From the NCBI GenBank assembly GCA_027382625.1, contig JAJKFJ010021923.1:124001-188000 (forward strand): 64,000 nt of DNA, written 5' to 3'. This document shows, in pieces, positions 33,518 to 45,824 of the stretch (position 1 is its first letter; every line of letters begins with the position of its first letter). Origin of the DNA: Tetmemena sp. SeJ-2015. Its lineage: Eukaryota > Ciliophora > Spirotrichea > Sporadotrichida > Oxytrichidae. Position numbers and translations under genes: made by a program. The notes under the pieces are model-generated. The model was not told the origin of the DNA. It made no database searches and saw nothing but the letters and a program-made list of their open reading frames with translations.

Positions 33518-34000
33518 TTAATATATAATTTGTAATTTTATTAGAAAAAGTTTATTCTTCAAACTAATTAAAAAAAGAGTAAAGCAGACTAAACCTGCTT
33601 CTACAACTTCAACTCCAAATAAAAATGAGTAACTGCGCAAGTTTTTCCATCGTTTTGGCCACACATAGATAATCTTTTCCATCCTTGTGTTAGTTGTAAC
33701 TGCTAATTTGTTAAGTTGAAGAAAGCCTGTCTTTATTGAAGATAGTATTTGCATTCCTCTGAGGAGGAGGCTAATGAATAATCTCCACAAGAGCGATTTT
33801 AATTATATGTAGTCAGCACCAGCATTGGCTGCAAACCTAATGAATTATTTAGTGTACTTGTGTTCAAGGCTGTAACAGAACATGTTTCATCGCATTCCAA
33901 CAAAATAATTTTTCACTCAAATAATCTTTCAGTTTACCTTAAATTTATATAAACTTACTCTAAACGGTTATATCAATTTACAAATCTGGTGTGCATTAAA
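33518..34000 (-). CDS. unrecognised Cys-containing, possibly membrane protein
   Basis: Open pieces: ECDETCSVTALNTSTLNNSL, NQNRSCGDYSLASSSEECKY, HKDGKDYLCVAKTMEKLAQ, and in another frame a hydrophobic run FLFGVEVVEAGLVCFTLFLI. The paired Cys and Ser/Thr-rich text suggest an extracellular or lumenal segment followed by a membrane anchor. The start and the exact junction of the two frames (near 33620) were not resolved. It sits immediately upstream of the complete hydrolase paralog on the same strand. Confidence 0.4.
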
Positions 34001-34324
34001 AATCATAAAATAATGAAGCATAAAAATTCTTCTTAATTTTGTGCTGAATAAATTAATTGAAATCATTTATTTATGTTCATATAAATAAATATACTTTCTT
34101 CATTTGAGCTAGAGATTTTATTTAAAAAGGGGTCAATATCTAGTTCTGAGTCTGAAAAATTATTGGAGTCATTATATCTAAGTTTCGACTATTTTTTCAT
34201 TTTATTATTAAAGTTAATAATATTTTTCTTACAAATGTAATTAATTGTAATCTTAAAACTAATGAACAAATAATTTAACTACTACTGCATATTCAAAAAT
34301 TGTTTTTCATTTTCATTTTTTCTT

Positions 34325-37300
34325 AGTTTAGAACCTTCTCCAAGACTTGTGCTGAGATACTTGTCAATCTTTTTCCATTAGATGCATCTTACTCCACTGA
34401 AGCTGTTCCTTAGTTTGAACTTCCAAAATTTATCATTTTTTCTAATTCTGAAAGAGATCCATAGGGTGTTCCATCATCAAAATATCCGTTATTAAATACT
34501 AAAAATTATTATAAATTCATCCATGCCACTTTAAGATAATTAATTTTAAGCTATATCATACTTTTAGAACTAGTTTTGCTTTTAATTTGCACCTGAAACG
34601 CCTTTAAGTTCAGTAAGTTTCTTCTCATATTCTTGAATTTTCTTTTCTAAGTATTGCTTATTTGTCTAAATGTCTTATAGCTTGTGCTTCATGTCTTTAA
34701 GCGAGTTATTGCCGCTCTTTCCTTGACTTTATTTTGCTGATACGGCATTATTTTTCTGCTTATACTCTTATAAGTTTGCATTATGAGAATTGAGGTTTTA
34801 AGCTGATTAAACTATATTCAAGTTGCTCTAGTGCTGAACAAGTGAACTCTGCTAACTTCCCTTTGGAGTTTGAATAGCGCTAAACTAAGAATTTTGGACT
34901 TGATGAGGAGCAGTCACAAAATTCTACTGTAGTTGCTGGCTTGTTTGTATTTGCAGATTACTCTTTTGGGATATAGACTGCCTGACTGGATTAAACTTAT
35001 TTTCAATTTCATGCTAATCCAGATTTAGCACATGCTTTCTGGTTTTATCATTTCTAGGAGTGGTTGACTGGTTAGCATTCTAATTTTTGCATTTGGTGTG
35101 ACCTCCTTACATATTTGTTTAATGAGTTGACTGCTTTGGCTGATTATTTTCTCTATTGTACTAGGTATGATGCATTTGATGCTTCTGATACATCAAACTT
35201 AAAGGAGTGGAGTGTTTACTTTGGTTGTGCAATGATGGAGCATTTGTAATACCTCTTAAGGGAGACTTGCTTTGACTCAGTCTGTTCTAGTTTTCAAGCA
35301 ACATAGTTTGATTCAGTTTATTATTCTAGGAAGCTGCGAATTCTAAACTTTGCAAATGCTAGGCTGCTGCAATTGTTGAGGAATCCACAAAACTTTCTCT
35401 GTCCAACATTTAAGGCAGTAGTGTAGAATCCATCAAGCTATTGAGCACATGAGTTTAATTATTCTGGGCTGCTCTCTATGTCTTTACTTGACTCTGCTGC
35501 AAAGAAGTTTTCTTTGTGAAATTAATTGGAGATCTTGACTATTGTTGCTAGTGCTAAATCTGTTTCTAAGATTCATACAATTTAAAACTACATGAGAAAA
35601 GAATGAATATTTTGCATATTAAGAAAGTATTGTCAATTTGTAATTTTAAGATTCAATATGACTTAGCTGGCTAGAAGATTCGAAATCAGTCTTCATGCAA
35701 TTGTGAGGTTAAGTGTAAGTAGTGGAGTTTGTTTTTACTGCCTTTAAATTGGTTCCACTTTTACTGCTCCTCAGATCCTTCAATTAGGAGTTGCTGGCTA
35801 CTTGAGAATTCATTCCATTAGTTTAATAAAAACAAAGTGCTTTTTCTTCTCTGCATGTTTTGAACTTGCAAACATCCCTGGTCTCTATTCGTCGTTTGTC
35901 TATCCTTGTTGAAGAAAGATCTTTTGAGCTAGTTTTGGTTCAAGTTCTTAGGAAAATAAAAATCAATATAAGAGTAGTCTGAGTGTTGGTATAAGACATT
36001 CTATCAATTTACTGTCTACTCTAGCCAATCATAGAGCTGTTATTCTGACCTAACTAGTTGGCGCTTATAACAGGTTAAAGTGAATTTCTCTAACTATCGA
36101 TAGGCGTTTCTATTGGATTGAGTACTTAAGTTTTTCTGTGCTAATGACCTATCACTTATTCAGCAAATCTATTTGTGTTAGCTTTGGAGAAGTTGCCTTT
36201 GACTGATTTGCAAAACTCAATATAGAAAGATAATTGCCAGGGGTAATTTAATCTTGCAAGAATGACTTACTTTTATGATTTCTTTGGTATATATTTTCAG
36301 GCACCTCATTTTGTTAAAAATAAAGTGTTACTAGCTGCTTATATGGCTTTGCAAATGTTGAGTTAGTATGCTAATTTACAATCCAGAGTCGTTCTTGTGA
36401 TTATCACTCTATTCAGAATTGTCATCATTTTAATGGTTGGACTATTTTAGCAAATAAAATATAGATTTTGGATCCTGATTCTGTAATTTTTATTATTCTG
36501 AATAGTATGATTAGCAAAACCCTGATAAAATTTAAATTTAGATTCACAAGGAATTAACTCAATTGCTAGTTATCTATACTAATCTAGGCTATTATTTCAT
36601 CCTTGATCGTGATTTCCTCTGCAAGTTTGTTGACTTCTGTTTACAAATCTAAATATTTCTGTTTATTCAATCCTTCTAAACTTATTTTAAATAAGCAATT
36701 CTTTAAACCGATTCCTAAAATTTTAGTTCTAAGATTTTGAGCTTAACCTCCTCTTTTGCATTTTCCATTTCACTGATCTATTCTCTGAGTGCTGAGTTTT
36801 CATCTTGAATTGCTGTAATTTCCACATTGGCCCTGATTTACTGATTTTCAAGTCTCTCTTTAAAATCATCTGCGGCATCTGCTTAGTCTCTCTTTAACTC
36901 TGAGTTCTCTTCTTTCAGACACCCTAATTGGACAGTCAATTCATAGATTTCCTTAGTCTTTCTTGCTAAGTTTTCCTCAAGCTCTTTTAGCTTATCTTGT
37001 GGTATAGAGTTGGATGATTAAGTGGCTGCTAAATGAAGCTAGGAAAACTGAGATGCTATCTCCACTCTACCCTTCAAGTATTCGTTCTCTTTTTGCAAAG
37101 TAATAAATTAAGTAGATAACTATAGTTGAATAAGATATGAGAATAGTACTTTAAAATACCACACATATTGCAATATTAGGATTGCTCTTCAAACATATCT
37201 CTTAAAGTCTTAAGTTCCTCTTGCTGATTCTCACATTACTCCTTGAGTTAAATGTTCTCAGTTTGCAATTCTTCATTTTGCACAATCTGTTCTTCATTAT

Positions 37301-38045
37301 CTTGCTTCAAAGAATCTATCATCGAACTCAACTCATTACTAAATTAAAGAATAACATGGATGCTAGTTTGGCTTTAGATATTTTATTTTTCCATTTACTT
37401 GTAAATCTCTTGCATCTCTTTTTCCAGTACCATTCTGCGAGAAATTTCATATTGAATCTAGTTTTGAGCTTGTATCTTTTCTTGAATGAGGATATCAAAT
37501 CCAGCCTAATGATGGTAAGACTCAGTGTAAGATGGTTAGACTGAGTGGTGACTCTGAAGATATTTGGATTATTGATCAACTGATTAGAAGATCACAGATT
37601 ATCCCAGAGCTCCATGAACTGGCATATGATTAAATGCATAAGAATTAGTCATGTAGAGAGGAATTTAACTTCCACCAAAGGCTTATCCATTCTTGAATGG
37701 GGATGGCGTGGTGAGGCTCTCAGTTTATCTGTGGTTAAAGAGATGTTAGTTTTGCATATGCTGTACATCAGTCCTTGCATCAAACTGTCTCTTTACGTTT
37801 TAAGGAGTGTTTAAATTGAAAGGTAGAGGATTGATATTGCTTTGTGAATGAGTATTACTTTACTAGTTGATTCCTCTTTGTCTATTTTGGTTTGGAGTAT
37901 TAAGTTGTTGAGGGGTGCTTTAAACAATTGGGTCTTGAGTTTTGAAAAGTGATCGTTAGCCTCTTTGTGTATTGTCTCTTCTAACAGGAGTGCAAGAATC
38001 TATGTGCTTGTTTAGTTTTTCATTTGTTATTTAAAACTAAGCCTA
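34325..38045 (-). CDS. large Gln-rich coiled-coil protein
   Basis: The N-terminal ~500 bases (38045-37560) are one unbroken Gln/Asn/Ser/Thr-rich frame (HIDSCTPVRRDNTQRGQRSL). It continues into coiled coil at about 37500-36700 (QYEISRRMVLEKEMQEIYKQ, LKELEENLARKTKEIYELT, EITAIQDENSALREQISEME). A long low-complexity Gln-rich region follows at 36.2-34.9 kb, then a second coiled coil (YLEKKIQEYEKKLTELKG) and the C-terminal block YFDDGTPYGSLSELEKM ... RLTSISAQVLEKVLN. Many frame breaks indicate multiple IESs (for example 37200-37080, about 36700, about 36400, 34500-34560). No catalytic domain seen. A cytoskeletal or basal-body scaffold is a guess. The start codon was not fixed because the only nearby ATG (38030 region) is out of frame by one. 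Confidence 0.6.
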
Positions 38046-38380
38046 GGCAAATGAAAATTATAAACGCTTTACAAAGGATAAAGGTTCATAAATAGAAAGA
38101 TTTATTTTTCTCATAGATATCTTTACTTATTATTTAGCACCTTTTAAAAATTATTATAAAAGGCCATGCTTATTTTACAGTAACTAAGCATATCTGAATA
38201 AAACCATTAAAACACATTTAGAGTTTTAAATTATAGTAATTAAGTCAAAAAAGACAATTTAAATTAAAAATAATTGCAGAGAAAACTGATTTTTTGAGGT
38301 GGTCATTAATTCAGAAAAAGAAAAAGAAGAAAATGAATTTTATAAAAGAATGAATAATTTTATAAATAGTTTTTATTTAA

Positions 38381-39136
38381 ATGAAGCCTAATTTTCAACA
38401 TTTGGTTAAGGATTATGGTCATCGAAAGTTCTTGAGCTTTGATTCTGTAAATACTTCAATGACTTTTGATGACTTAGATTTTGGTTTACCTATTATGGAC
38501 TAGTACTCATTATCTTTGAGTTAGCCAACTATATATTGCTTGCATTTTGATGGAGCATAAAGTTATTTTTAGTTTAACTTGAGTGAATTTAGAAAGCATT
38601 AAGAGAGGATTCTCTATTCAAAGGCTTTAGTCTATTTGTAAGAACTTGAGTATGAGATCTAGTAAGATTCTTATAACTGACTTGACCAATTAAATTAGTC
38701 AAAATTAAAGAATAGACGTGTAGGTTATTGTACATCAGCAGTAGAAATAACAAAGTCGTGTCCGCATTTAAACATTTAGACACACAAGCCTTCAAGCCTT
38801 TGGAAGTTTGTGGAATTCTTGCTCTCTTAAAAGAGAGCTCCCAACTGATAAAGATTGCTTCTTGAATCCTTTATCAAACCAAACGATTATCCTAGTTTGC
38901 CTCATACACGATATAGCATTAATTAGAGCATATAAAATACTTAGAGAAATATAGAATTTATTAAAATTCATTCTCAGAAAAAAAGCTTAACACATAAATC
39001 TCAGAAATTTATTAAGACTTTAATTTCTGGCTATAATATCTTCTTAAGTTAAATCTTGCAAGAGTTAGGGCGAATTGAATTAGCCAATAGGTGTTGGTCC
39101 CCAAATGTAAAGTTCTCCATTAGAAAGTAAAAGTGA
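38381..39136 (+). CDS. unrecognised protein overlapping the RCC1 gene tail
   Basis: ATG 38381 (MKPNFQHLVKDYGHRKFLSF) runs through TFDDLDFGLPIMDQYSL and LSEFRKHQERILYSK to a TGA near 38678. It resumes after a frame break with NDYPSLPHTRYSINQSIQ, KSLTHKSQKFIKTLISGYN, IFLSQILQELGRIELANRC and TGA 39134-39136. The last ~125 bases overlap the minus-strand RCC1 gene's apparent C-terminal coding. The family is unknown. The middle section (38680-38880) probably contains an IES or intron. Confidence 0.5.
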
Positions 39137-40427
39137 GGCATAGTCACTAGTTTGAATATCCTTTATTTCTTAGCCATTCTAAAATTCTATATTCTTTGAT
39201 TATATTTCTTGGAAAGTGTTCTTTTTACTGTCTGTTTATCCCTGTCCAAGTTATCCCTACAAATTTGACCCACTAGAATTATAAATGGTATTTATCTTTG
39301 TGTTTAGTTTAAGATATTTTGCTTATAGATAATTAAAATATTCAATGTAAAATATAGAAATCTTGTGTTAGGACTGATAAATATATTGCTCTATATATAT
39401 TTATTAAAGAATAGATTCTATTTTCCGAACTCACAATCACAGTAAATGAATCTCCGCAAGAAACTCTTTCTGCTTAGAAATCGATTACAACTTAAGTTGG
39501 GGTATCTCTATTATCTTGGTCTGATAATCCTAGTTGACCATATTTGTTCTATCCCCAAACATATAAATAGCTCTCATAGTCATTAGTTTACCCCTCACTT
39601 CTGTTTAAATTAATTGTACATATTAACTAAGAAAAGTTTATTTAATAATTGTTGGTTGTGATTATAACAGCAGCGTGTGCTCTTCCTGCACTCAGATCGC
39701 TTATGAACTGATTTTATTAGAGATTGATAGCTTGAACTTCTACCGGATTCCACTATGGGTGATCTATAGCTCCCAACCCTAAAACTCCATCTTTCTCAGA
39801 GCCCCAACTGTAGAGCTTTTATTATTGATCTTCTTCAACTAATGCAAATGTTGAATTAAATTACACATAAATTCCTAGCACAGCATATCTTTTGAACTTT
39901 GGTATTTTTGAAAGTCTCAATCATTAAAGGTTAGGAAGCACACTATACAACAGACGAGCCAACTCCAAGCTAGCCTTTTAAATTAGAACCCATTGCATAC
40001 ACATTTTATTGGTTGGAAAGGAATACAGCATGCGATTTACCGCAGCTTAAACCTATTTATTAAAATCATCATCACTTAGTGAAAAAAAACTTAATTTATG
40101 GAATGGATTGTGAAATCGATTTGAACTTGCTGTGGAATTTTGACAGCTATCTTCTACAAAGGATCAATTCCTAGTTATCCGTTTTGATTTCTACCCCAGA
40201 CAATCAATTTAGATTGCTCTTGACTCTACATTTACTATGGATTATCATCATCTTCTTCATAAATCATATGAGAGTTAAATAAATTTCAAGACTTGATAAA
40301 TAATAAAGATCAATTGTAATAATTTCTTTTGAACTAAATTATGAGAGTTAACTCTTTGAAAGTTAGGTTGATCTTCGTCCTCGAATATTTAAAAAGGGAA
40401 ATTGGCCACATGAGTCATGTTTGACAT
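39010..40427 (-). CDS. RCC1-repeat (beta-propeller) protein
   Basis: ATG 40427-40425 (MSNMTHVANFPFQIFEDED). RCC1 repeats are obvious: KLIVWGRNQNGQLGIDPL, GLSCGKSHAVFLSNQQNVYA with MGSNLKGQLGVGSS, WGSEKDGVLGLGA, ISDLSAGRAHAAVIITT, YVWGQNKYGQLGLSDQD, RVSCGDSFTVIVSS, GSNLQGQLGQGQTD, SDYASLLLSNGELYIWG. Five or more blades are visible, fewer than seven, so it may be a partial propeller or have divergent blades. RCC1-like domains include Ran exchange factors and many unrelated scaffolds, so the role is not assigned. IES or intron breaks near 40300, 40070, 39880, 39620 and 39400. The C terminus after GPTPIGQFNSPQLLQDL is uncertain. Confidence 0.82.
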
Positions 40428-40574
40428 TTCAAGCCCACTCTTTGCGCTTTTTTAGCTTTGATCAATATTTCTTAGGTTTTAATTATTGTTTGAATCAATA
40501 AGTAAAACATGTAAAATATGTATTCTTGCTTACATAATTTTTAAAAAAAAAAGGAATTTATATTAGTAATTTTT

Positions 40575-41511
40575 GCAATATCTAATCTGAAAGTGAGTTC
40601 GAAGCAATTGATATTAAATCGGAATTAAACATTATGAGATATTTGTGACTCTCCCAATCTTATGTTTCTCATGTGATGCAAGTTCGAGTGTTAGTTTGGA
40701 TGGAAATTTGTCTTGTCTTCTGAATTCATTCTCTGTTGTGCAGAGTAGAGTAGATTGTTGTAGAAATTAGATTATGACTGATTCAAGGGGCTCAAATTTA
40801 ACGTCTGATCATGATTTTGAAAAATCTAAGATTTAAGCATTTGATTTTGAGAGCTCTGCTATATCGAAGGTGAAAACTGGGTTTGTACCTCATTGATTAT
40901 GGGCTCCGGCTAATTTTGATGAGGGTGTGGCTTTGGAAGATTCTCTCTTAAGCGATGCTGGCTATCATAATCACACTCAATATCCTCATTGAATATCTCG
41001 GCCATTCTTTTCCTTAACTGCAGATTAGATGTGTTAGACTTGTAGTTCTAAGGCTGATAGCACCTCGAATTGTTTGTAGACTCTTTCAGAATTTGACTTT
41101 CTTTAAAATATTATGTACTTAAAAGATGAATTGGTTCTTTGTTTTACATTAGATTAATGCAGGATTTGATGCTTTCTCTTTAATTGTGATTGATTTATCT
41201 TTCAAGGTTGGTATCCTCAAACTCCTCCTAATGTTAATTTAAGTAAAATACAACTCATATAATAATAGTTCAGAGAAATCTTTTTCCCCCGCCATCATAT
41301 TTTGATCGTGCATGTATCTATTATGGCTTGCTGAGTCTTTCTACTTTGCGAAAGAACTTTGGGAGTTGAATGAAATCTTCTGCTGTTAGAGTGCAGTACT
41401 CAAATGAGATTAATCTTTCTCTTAGATAGAGTGGTCTAGGTTTTCATCCTAGATTCTAGACTGGTTTTGCTTCTGACTAGATCTGTATTCAGGGTGATCG
41501 TTATCAAACAT
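40575..41511 (-). CDS. unrecognised Gln/Asn-rich protein
   Basis: ATG 41511-41509 (MFDNDHPEYRSSQKQNQSRI). The first MDS is open to about 41270; after an AT-rich break the frame resumes at about 41105 (ESQILKESTNNSRCYQPQ). It runs without TGA through RKRMAEIFNEDIECDYDSQ, PKPHPHQNQPEPIINEVQ and QSSQNQMLKSQIFQNHD to LHHMRNIRLGESQISHN near 40575. Highly hydrophilic, probably disordered. A large share of its Gln codons are TAA/TAG. The stop was not fixed. It shares a short intergenic gap with the RCC1 gene downstream on the same strand. Confidence 0.55.
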
Positions 41512-41895
41512 TTTATAATTTATTTTAAAACTTAAAAACTCTATCATTAACAGCTATTCTTCACCTTTAGGTTATATATCAATATATCTTTGAAAGACTC
41601 ATTATAAATTATATTTTAGTTAAGAAATCAGTTAGTCAATTTCTACTGTTTATGAGAAAATATATTATAACTGATAAAATTAAATTGTAATTATAACAAG
41701 GAAATAGCTTATTAAAAGTTTACTATTCATAGATTTATATACAAATTATAATGGCAGTAGATTTCATTAAAGATTATAATCCATTTTAACAAAAAGAAAA
41801 ATTTAGGAAGATGTGAATATAGAATTTGCAAATTATAAGCTTAAAACAAGTAAATACATAAATACACTTGTGACAAGACTTTAATTTAATTCTTA

Positions 41896-42480
41896 TCAGT
41901 CACTCTCATTTTGAACAATATTGGGACTACTTCTGTTTAAATCATTAGGAGTTTCTATACTTATCTAAGATGCTTTTTCAATTATCTACTCTTGAATATT
42001 TTTCCCCTTTTTAGAATTTGATGTGACTAAATTGTCGGAGAACTTCACATGCTTTTTTAGTGTCTAGTTTGGAGCAGACTTAGGTTCCGAATCTTCATAC
42101 TTTAATATTTTAGGAATCTAGTTTTTCTTTACACTCTCCCCATTATTGTCTTAAAATATCTTACTGCTTGCTTTATTCTACTTTGGTTTTGAGTTTCCCC
42201 TTTAAACTCTGTTGGTTTCTTGTTTTCTTTATTTCTCACTCTAATTCAATTTTTTAGAATTGCAAAGGTTTCTTTCTCGTTGATCTGTTTTCTCTGGATC
42301 ATTTCATGGTTATTAAATAGAGGTATTTATTTCTCTGTTCACTTCCAGACTTGCCATTTTCTATTGCTTTGGACTTTACAGAATTTGAGTGCTTATGTTG
42401 ATTGAACTACTATCTTGCTTGTCGACTGGTCCGAAGTCTTCAAAGTTCAATTCTGTTGCCTAGCTTTCTGGTAAGAAATA
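41896..42480 (-). CDS. unrecognised Lys/Gln/Asn-rich protein, N terminus unclear
   Basis: Stop TGA 41898-41896. The last ~110 codons are continuous (KPKQNKASSKIFQDNNGESV, KKNQIPKILKYEDSEPKSAP, NQTLKKHVKFSDNLVTSNS, SIETPNDLNRSSPNIVQNE). Upstream, after a break near 42240, a second frame (LNFEDFGPVDKQDSSSINIS) reaches a possible acceptor site TTACCAG at about 42478. The first exon or MDS would lie in the AT-rich DNA above 42480. Disordered and positively charged. No domain found. Confidence 0.5.
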
Positions 42481-43048
42481 ATTTATACATTCATTACAAA
42501 GAGTGGAGTCTAACTATCTTGCAGGTAGTTATAAATATAAAAGAAATTCTCAATCAGTATATCATTAAAGTCTTTTAAGAAAACCAATTTATCATTTTGA
42601 ACTCAATAAATTATTTATTTTTATAGGAACATTTTATATATAAGGAAACAATATTTGGTAGCAATCACTTTTATATAAGAATGAGATATCCTTAATTTGA
42701 TAAATAATTAAAATTTCTATTGATATAGCTTTCATTTTAAATTTGCTACATTAAAATTATCCACAAATATTGTGTCAAAATTTTATCATAACACATTATC
42801 AATTTCGATTCGAATATTGCAAAAAATTCTCGTCACTAAAATTTAAAAGTATTGGATATACATTAAAAGATATTATTTTTAATTAAGGTAGTTGTTAATA
42901 TTGCTGAAATACAATCTTAAGCTTAAGTTTTAATTAATTACAAAAAAATTTTATTATCCTTTGTTAAATACTGATTTTATAATCTATAAAAATAATATTT
43001 ACAAAATGAATGGAATTAATTTAAAATAAATTTTTAGAAAATAAATTT
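42481..43048. other. AT-rich gap without supported gene
   Basis: About 80% A+T with poly-A and poly-T runs and no sustained frame. It may hold the first segment of the minus-strand gene below and promoter DNA. Confidence 0.4.
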
Positions 43049-43927
43049 TCAATTTGAAATACTTATTCTATGTAAATTTGGGGAAGATATTTGCGAACCC
43101 TCTCGATCTTTATCAGTTTATATGATGGTATCCATTTTGAAAGCTGTTGTAAAAGAAGTTTAAGGTAAATTGAGGACCCAACTAGTCTAGCCTTAATTTA
43201 CAATTTAGATTTCTTTCATTTCCTCCATCGTTTTGATTTAAGGTGAAAGAGTATTCGTTACTATAAGATCGCACTCAGGATTAAATAACGAAAAAAATTA
43301 ACCTTTCTCCTTCTCCTTCTTCTTTGCTTGAACTAAGTTTGATTGTTCTTTGACTCTTTTAATTTTAGATCTGCAACTCTCATCTATTCCAAATCCATTT
43401 AATTTTCCTTCCTTTTCAGAAATCCTAAGGAACCTGCCTGTGCTCGGATCCCTCATTTATTTTTAAGCAGCTATTCTCTTTTTCAGGCTGCTTTAATTTT
43501 CAAACATGCTTTCTTATCTGAATAATCGATCTTTACGCATTTAATTAACGTCGAGAACTCTTAATCTTTCCTTTTAGCATTTCTTAATTTATCTCGAGTA
43601 AGGTTCAGCCTCATTATAGCTTTTCATCTCTACGATTGAATTTTATACCTCAGAATTTCTTTCATTTTCATCATTTTAAAGTTTTTTAACTTCAACTTTA
43701 TCAAAATTGAAGTTGTTAATCTGCAAGGTTCCATCATTTTAAGAATCATCATTCAAACTCGGCACTATTTGAGATTTATTTATATGAATTCTGAATTGGG
43801 AGTTATTTTTTTATTTCTCCTTTTTGTATCTCTTAGTGCTTTTTGGTTTATTTACCAGCGATGATTCATGTTATTAGCTTATTCTTTCAGAACCCGGATT
43901 TTCATTCTCACTATTGATTTGCTTCAT
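43049..43927 (-). CDS. unrecognised basic protein, single uninterrupted ORF
   Basis: ATG 43927-43925 to TGA 43051-43049 gives 292 residues in one frame with no IES or intron. Text: MKQINSENENPGSERIS, NKPKSTKRYKKEKQKNNSQ, VEMKSYNEAEPYSRQIKK, QKERLRVLDVNQMRKDRLF, KKRIAAQKQMRDPSTGRFL, RSKIKRVKEQSNLVQAKKKE, ending NLHRISISN. Rich in Lys, Arg, Gln and Asn; probably disordered and nucleic-acid or microtubule binding, but that is inference. About a dozen Gln are encoded by TAA/TAG. Confidence 0.6.
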
Positions 43928-44421
43928 CTAAACAAATAATAATTTATAGTATTGAGTAGGGCACTAATATAGAATTAGTTTAGATTAGGAACATTTTTAT
44001 CTAATATTTGGCCCATTTTGGCCCTTAAATATTTTTGATAAATAGAAACTTCAAATTCCAAAGATAAGATGGCTGCTTATAGCTCAACAATAATCTGGAA
44101 CTGGTGCTCTTAAAGTGTTAAGATAAATTTATAATTCTGAGATATATTGAGATTTGTAAACTGGATTTGGATATAATTTTTCATAAACTATGTGAGCGCA
44201 ATTACTCTGTTTGTTCTACTTGAGAAATATATAACTTCCGCAGAGCTAAGACGCGTGATGATGACTTAGGCATTTTTTTAGATTGGGATAGCACTTCATG
44301 AAGCAACTTGATACTTATATAGTTAAAATGGGTGAGCAGCTAAATAAAGATAAGTATTGAGAAGGCGTTTTTTTTAAAATTAAATGAGTACTTTTTCACC
44401 AAAGGGTTTTGTAATTCCTCT

Positions 44422-45234
44422 TCATATTTGCTTGTATTCTTAATTGGATATTGCATTTTAAGCTAAATTTTAGTCCTTCTATAAATGCTCTTTATTCTTT
44501 GACTGCCTCCTCCTTTTTACTGTTTTATTAGTGTCACAAAGTGATATTGTGATTTTGTTTTTGGACTTTAAATTTTCAACTAATTTTGACTCTTCCAATT
44601 CTATACCTTTAATTATATCTTCAGCACATGCTATTTGGCTATGATTATTTGACTTGCTGTCAAAATTTTGCTAGTTCGTTTGCTCGCATACTTAATTTAG
44701 TAGAGTTAGGGAGGGATTTATGAAAAGATCTAGCTAGCTATTTTCTTAGAGTTGAATTGGGCCGGTACCAAAATCATTTACCTACAAAGGCATTTAATTT
44801 TAGCAGAGGTTTGGATCGATCTACAAAGATGACTGAGCGCTGTTATTAGCAAATGTAAAAGCTTCTTAACATTTGGAGGGCGAGCTTTGACTTTAAATTA
44901 TTGCTTGCACCTGAGAACCAGAGCTCATAGAGTTAGTACTCATTTACTAATTGTCAGTTGAATCTAAGCCTTTCTCGTTTTGCTCAAAAAGTTTTATGTC
45001 CTACTAATTCTCTTCCGCACCTTTGTTTAGTTTCTTTTGATTGAGAATTTTCTCTAGATTTTGGCTTCTGAAATTATGATCATCAAAAGATTGATACATA
45101 TCCTCAGTCATATACTTCTTCTTCTTTGGTATTTTTAATTTTTAGGGTATGGTTCTGTTTAAAGGATTCAGCTAGTATATTCCTGGAGGATATAAGTTTA
45201 GATTCATTTACTAGCCTGAGTTTTCACAAATCAT
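44422..45234 (-). CDS. unrecognised Gln/Ser-rich protein, uninterrupted ORF
   Basis: One frame from ATG 45234-45232 (MICENSGQQMNLNLYPPGIY) to TGA 44424-44422 (270 residues, no IES). Blocks: KLKIPKKKKYMTEDMYQSF, NFRSQNLEKILNQKKLNK, SGSQVQAIIQSQSSPSKC, VNDFGTGPIQLQENSQ and AEDIIKGIELEESKLVENL, then the basic tail NKTVKRRRQSKNKEHLQ. It could start at the Met at 45207. Like its neighbours it looks intrinsically disordered. No known domain. Confidence 0.58.
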
Positions 45235-45824
45235 ACTACTTTGATAGATCTCTACTTTAAAGCAAAATATATTTGGGGATCATGAATTTCAATATCATTT
45301 ATTCGTGAGGCGTCTTGCTAGATTTTCATAAAGACCTCTTCCTAATGAACTTATTTCTAAAATGAGTTTTCTTTGTGGCTTATCTCTTTGTATGTCAAAT
45401 CTCTATCTTAAGTCAGGATTTCTTAGGTGATTGAGCGAGACTAGGTATTTCAACCTATTCCAATAATAATTTTTTGCTTAAAAAATATAAATTGCGTACA
45501 TTTATTTCACTAATTTATATAACAAAATAATGTTCTAGACATTTAACCCTATTTTTATTTCTTATTTTTTACTTATGCAATTTTTATTTTTCGAGTAATA
45601 TTATTCCCTGATAAGTAAGCTTCTTTGGTTGAATGGCAGAAAAATGAATTGAGTCCTCCTCACACATAATCTACTTCTTGAATTGTTTTTGAGGTGAAGA
45701 GAATATTTTAGTCTCTTATGCAAGAATACTGAGATTATTTTGGAGGCTGGACTCTTTAATTATGGAAGAACAAGATGACTAAATCTGATTGTGGGGCATT
45801 TGCAGCTTTTAATCCATGGTATTT

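Noticed and set aside
37221..37579. Open frames on the plus strand and in the other minus frame opposite the coiled-coil gene
   Set aside because: They are Leu/Phe-rich antisense shadows of the Gln-rich minus-strand coding sequence, which reads continuously under the ciliate code.
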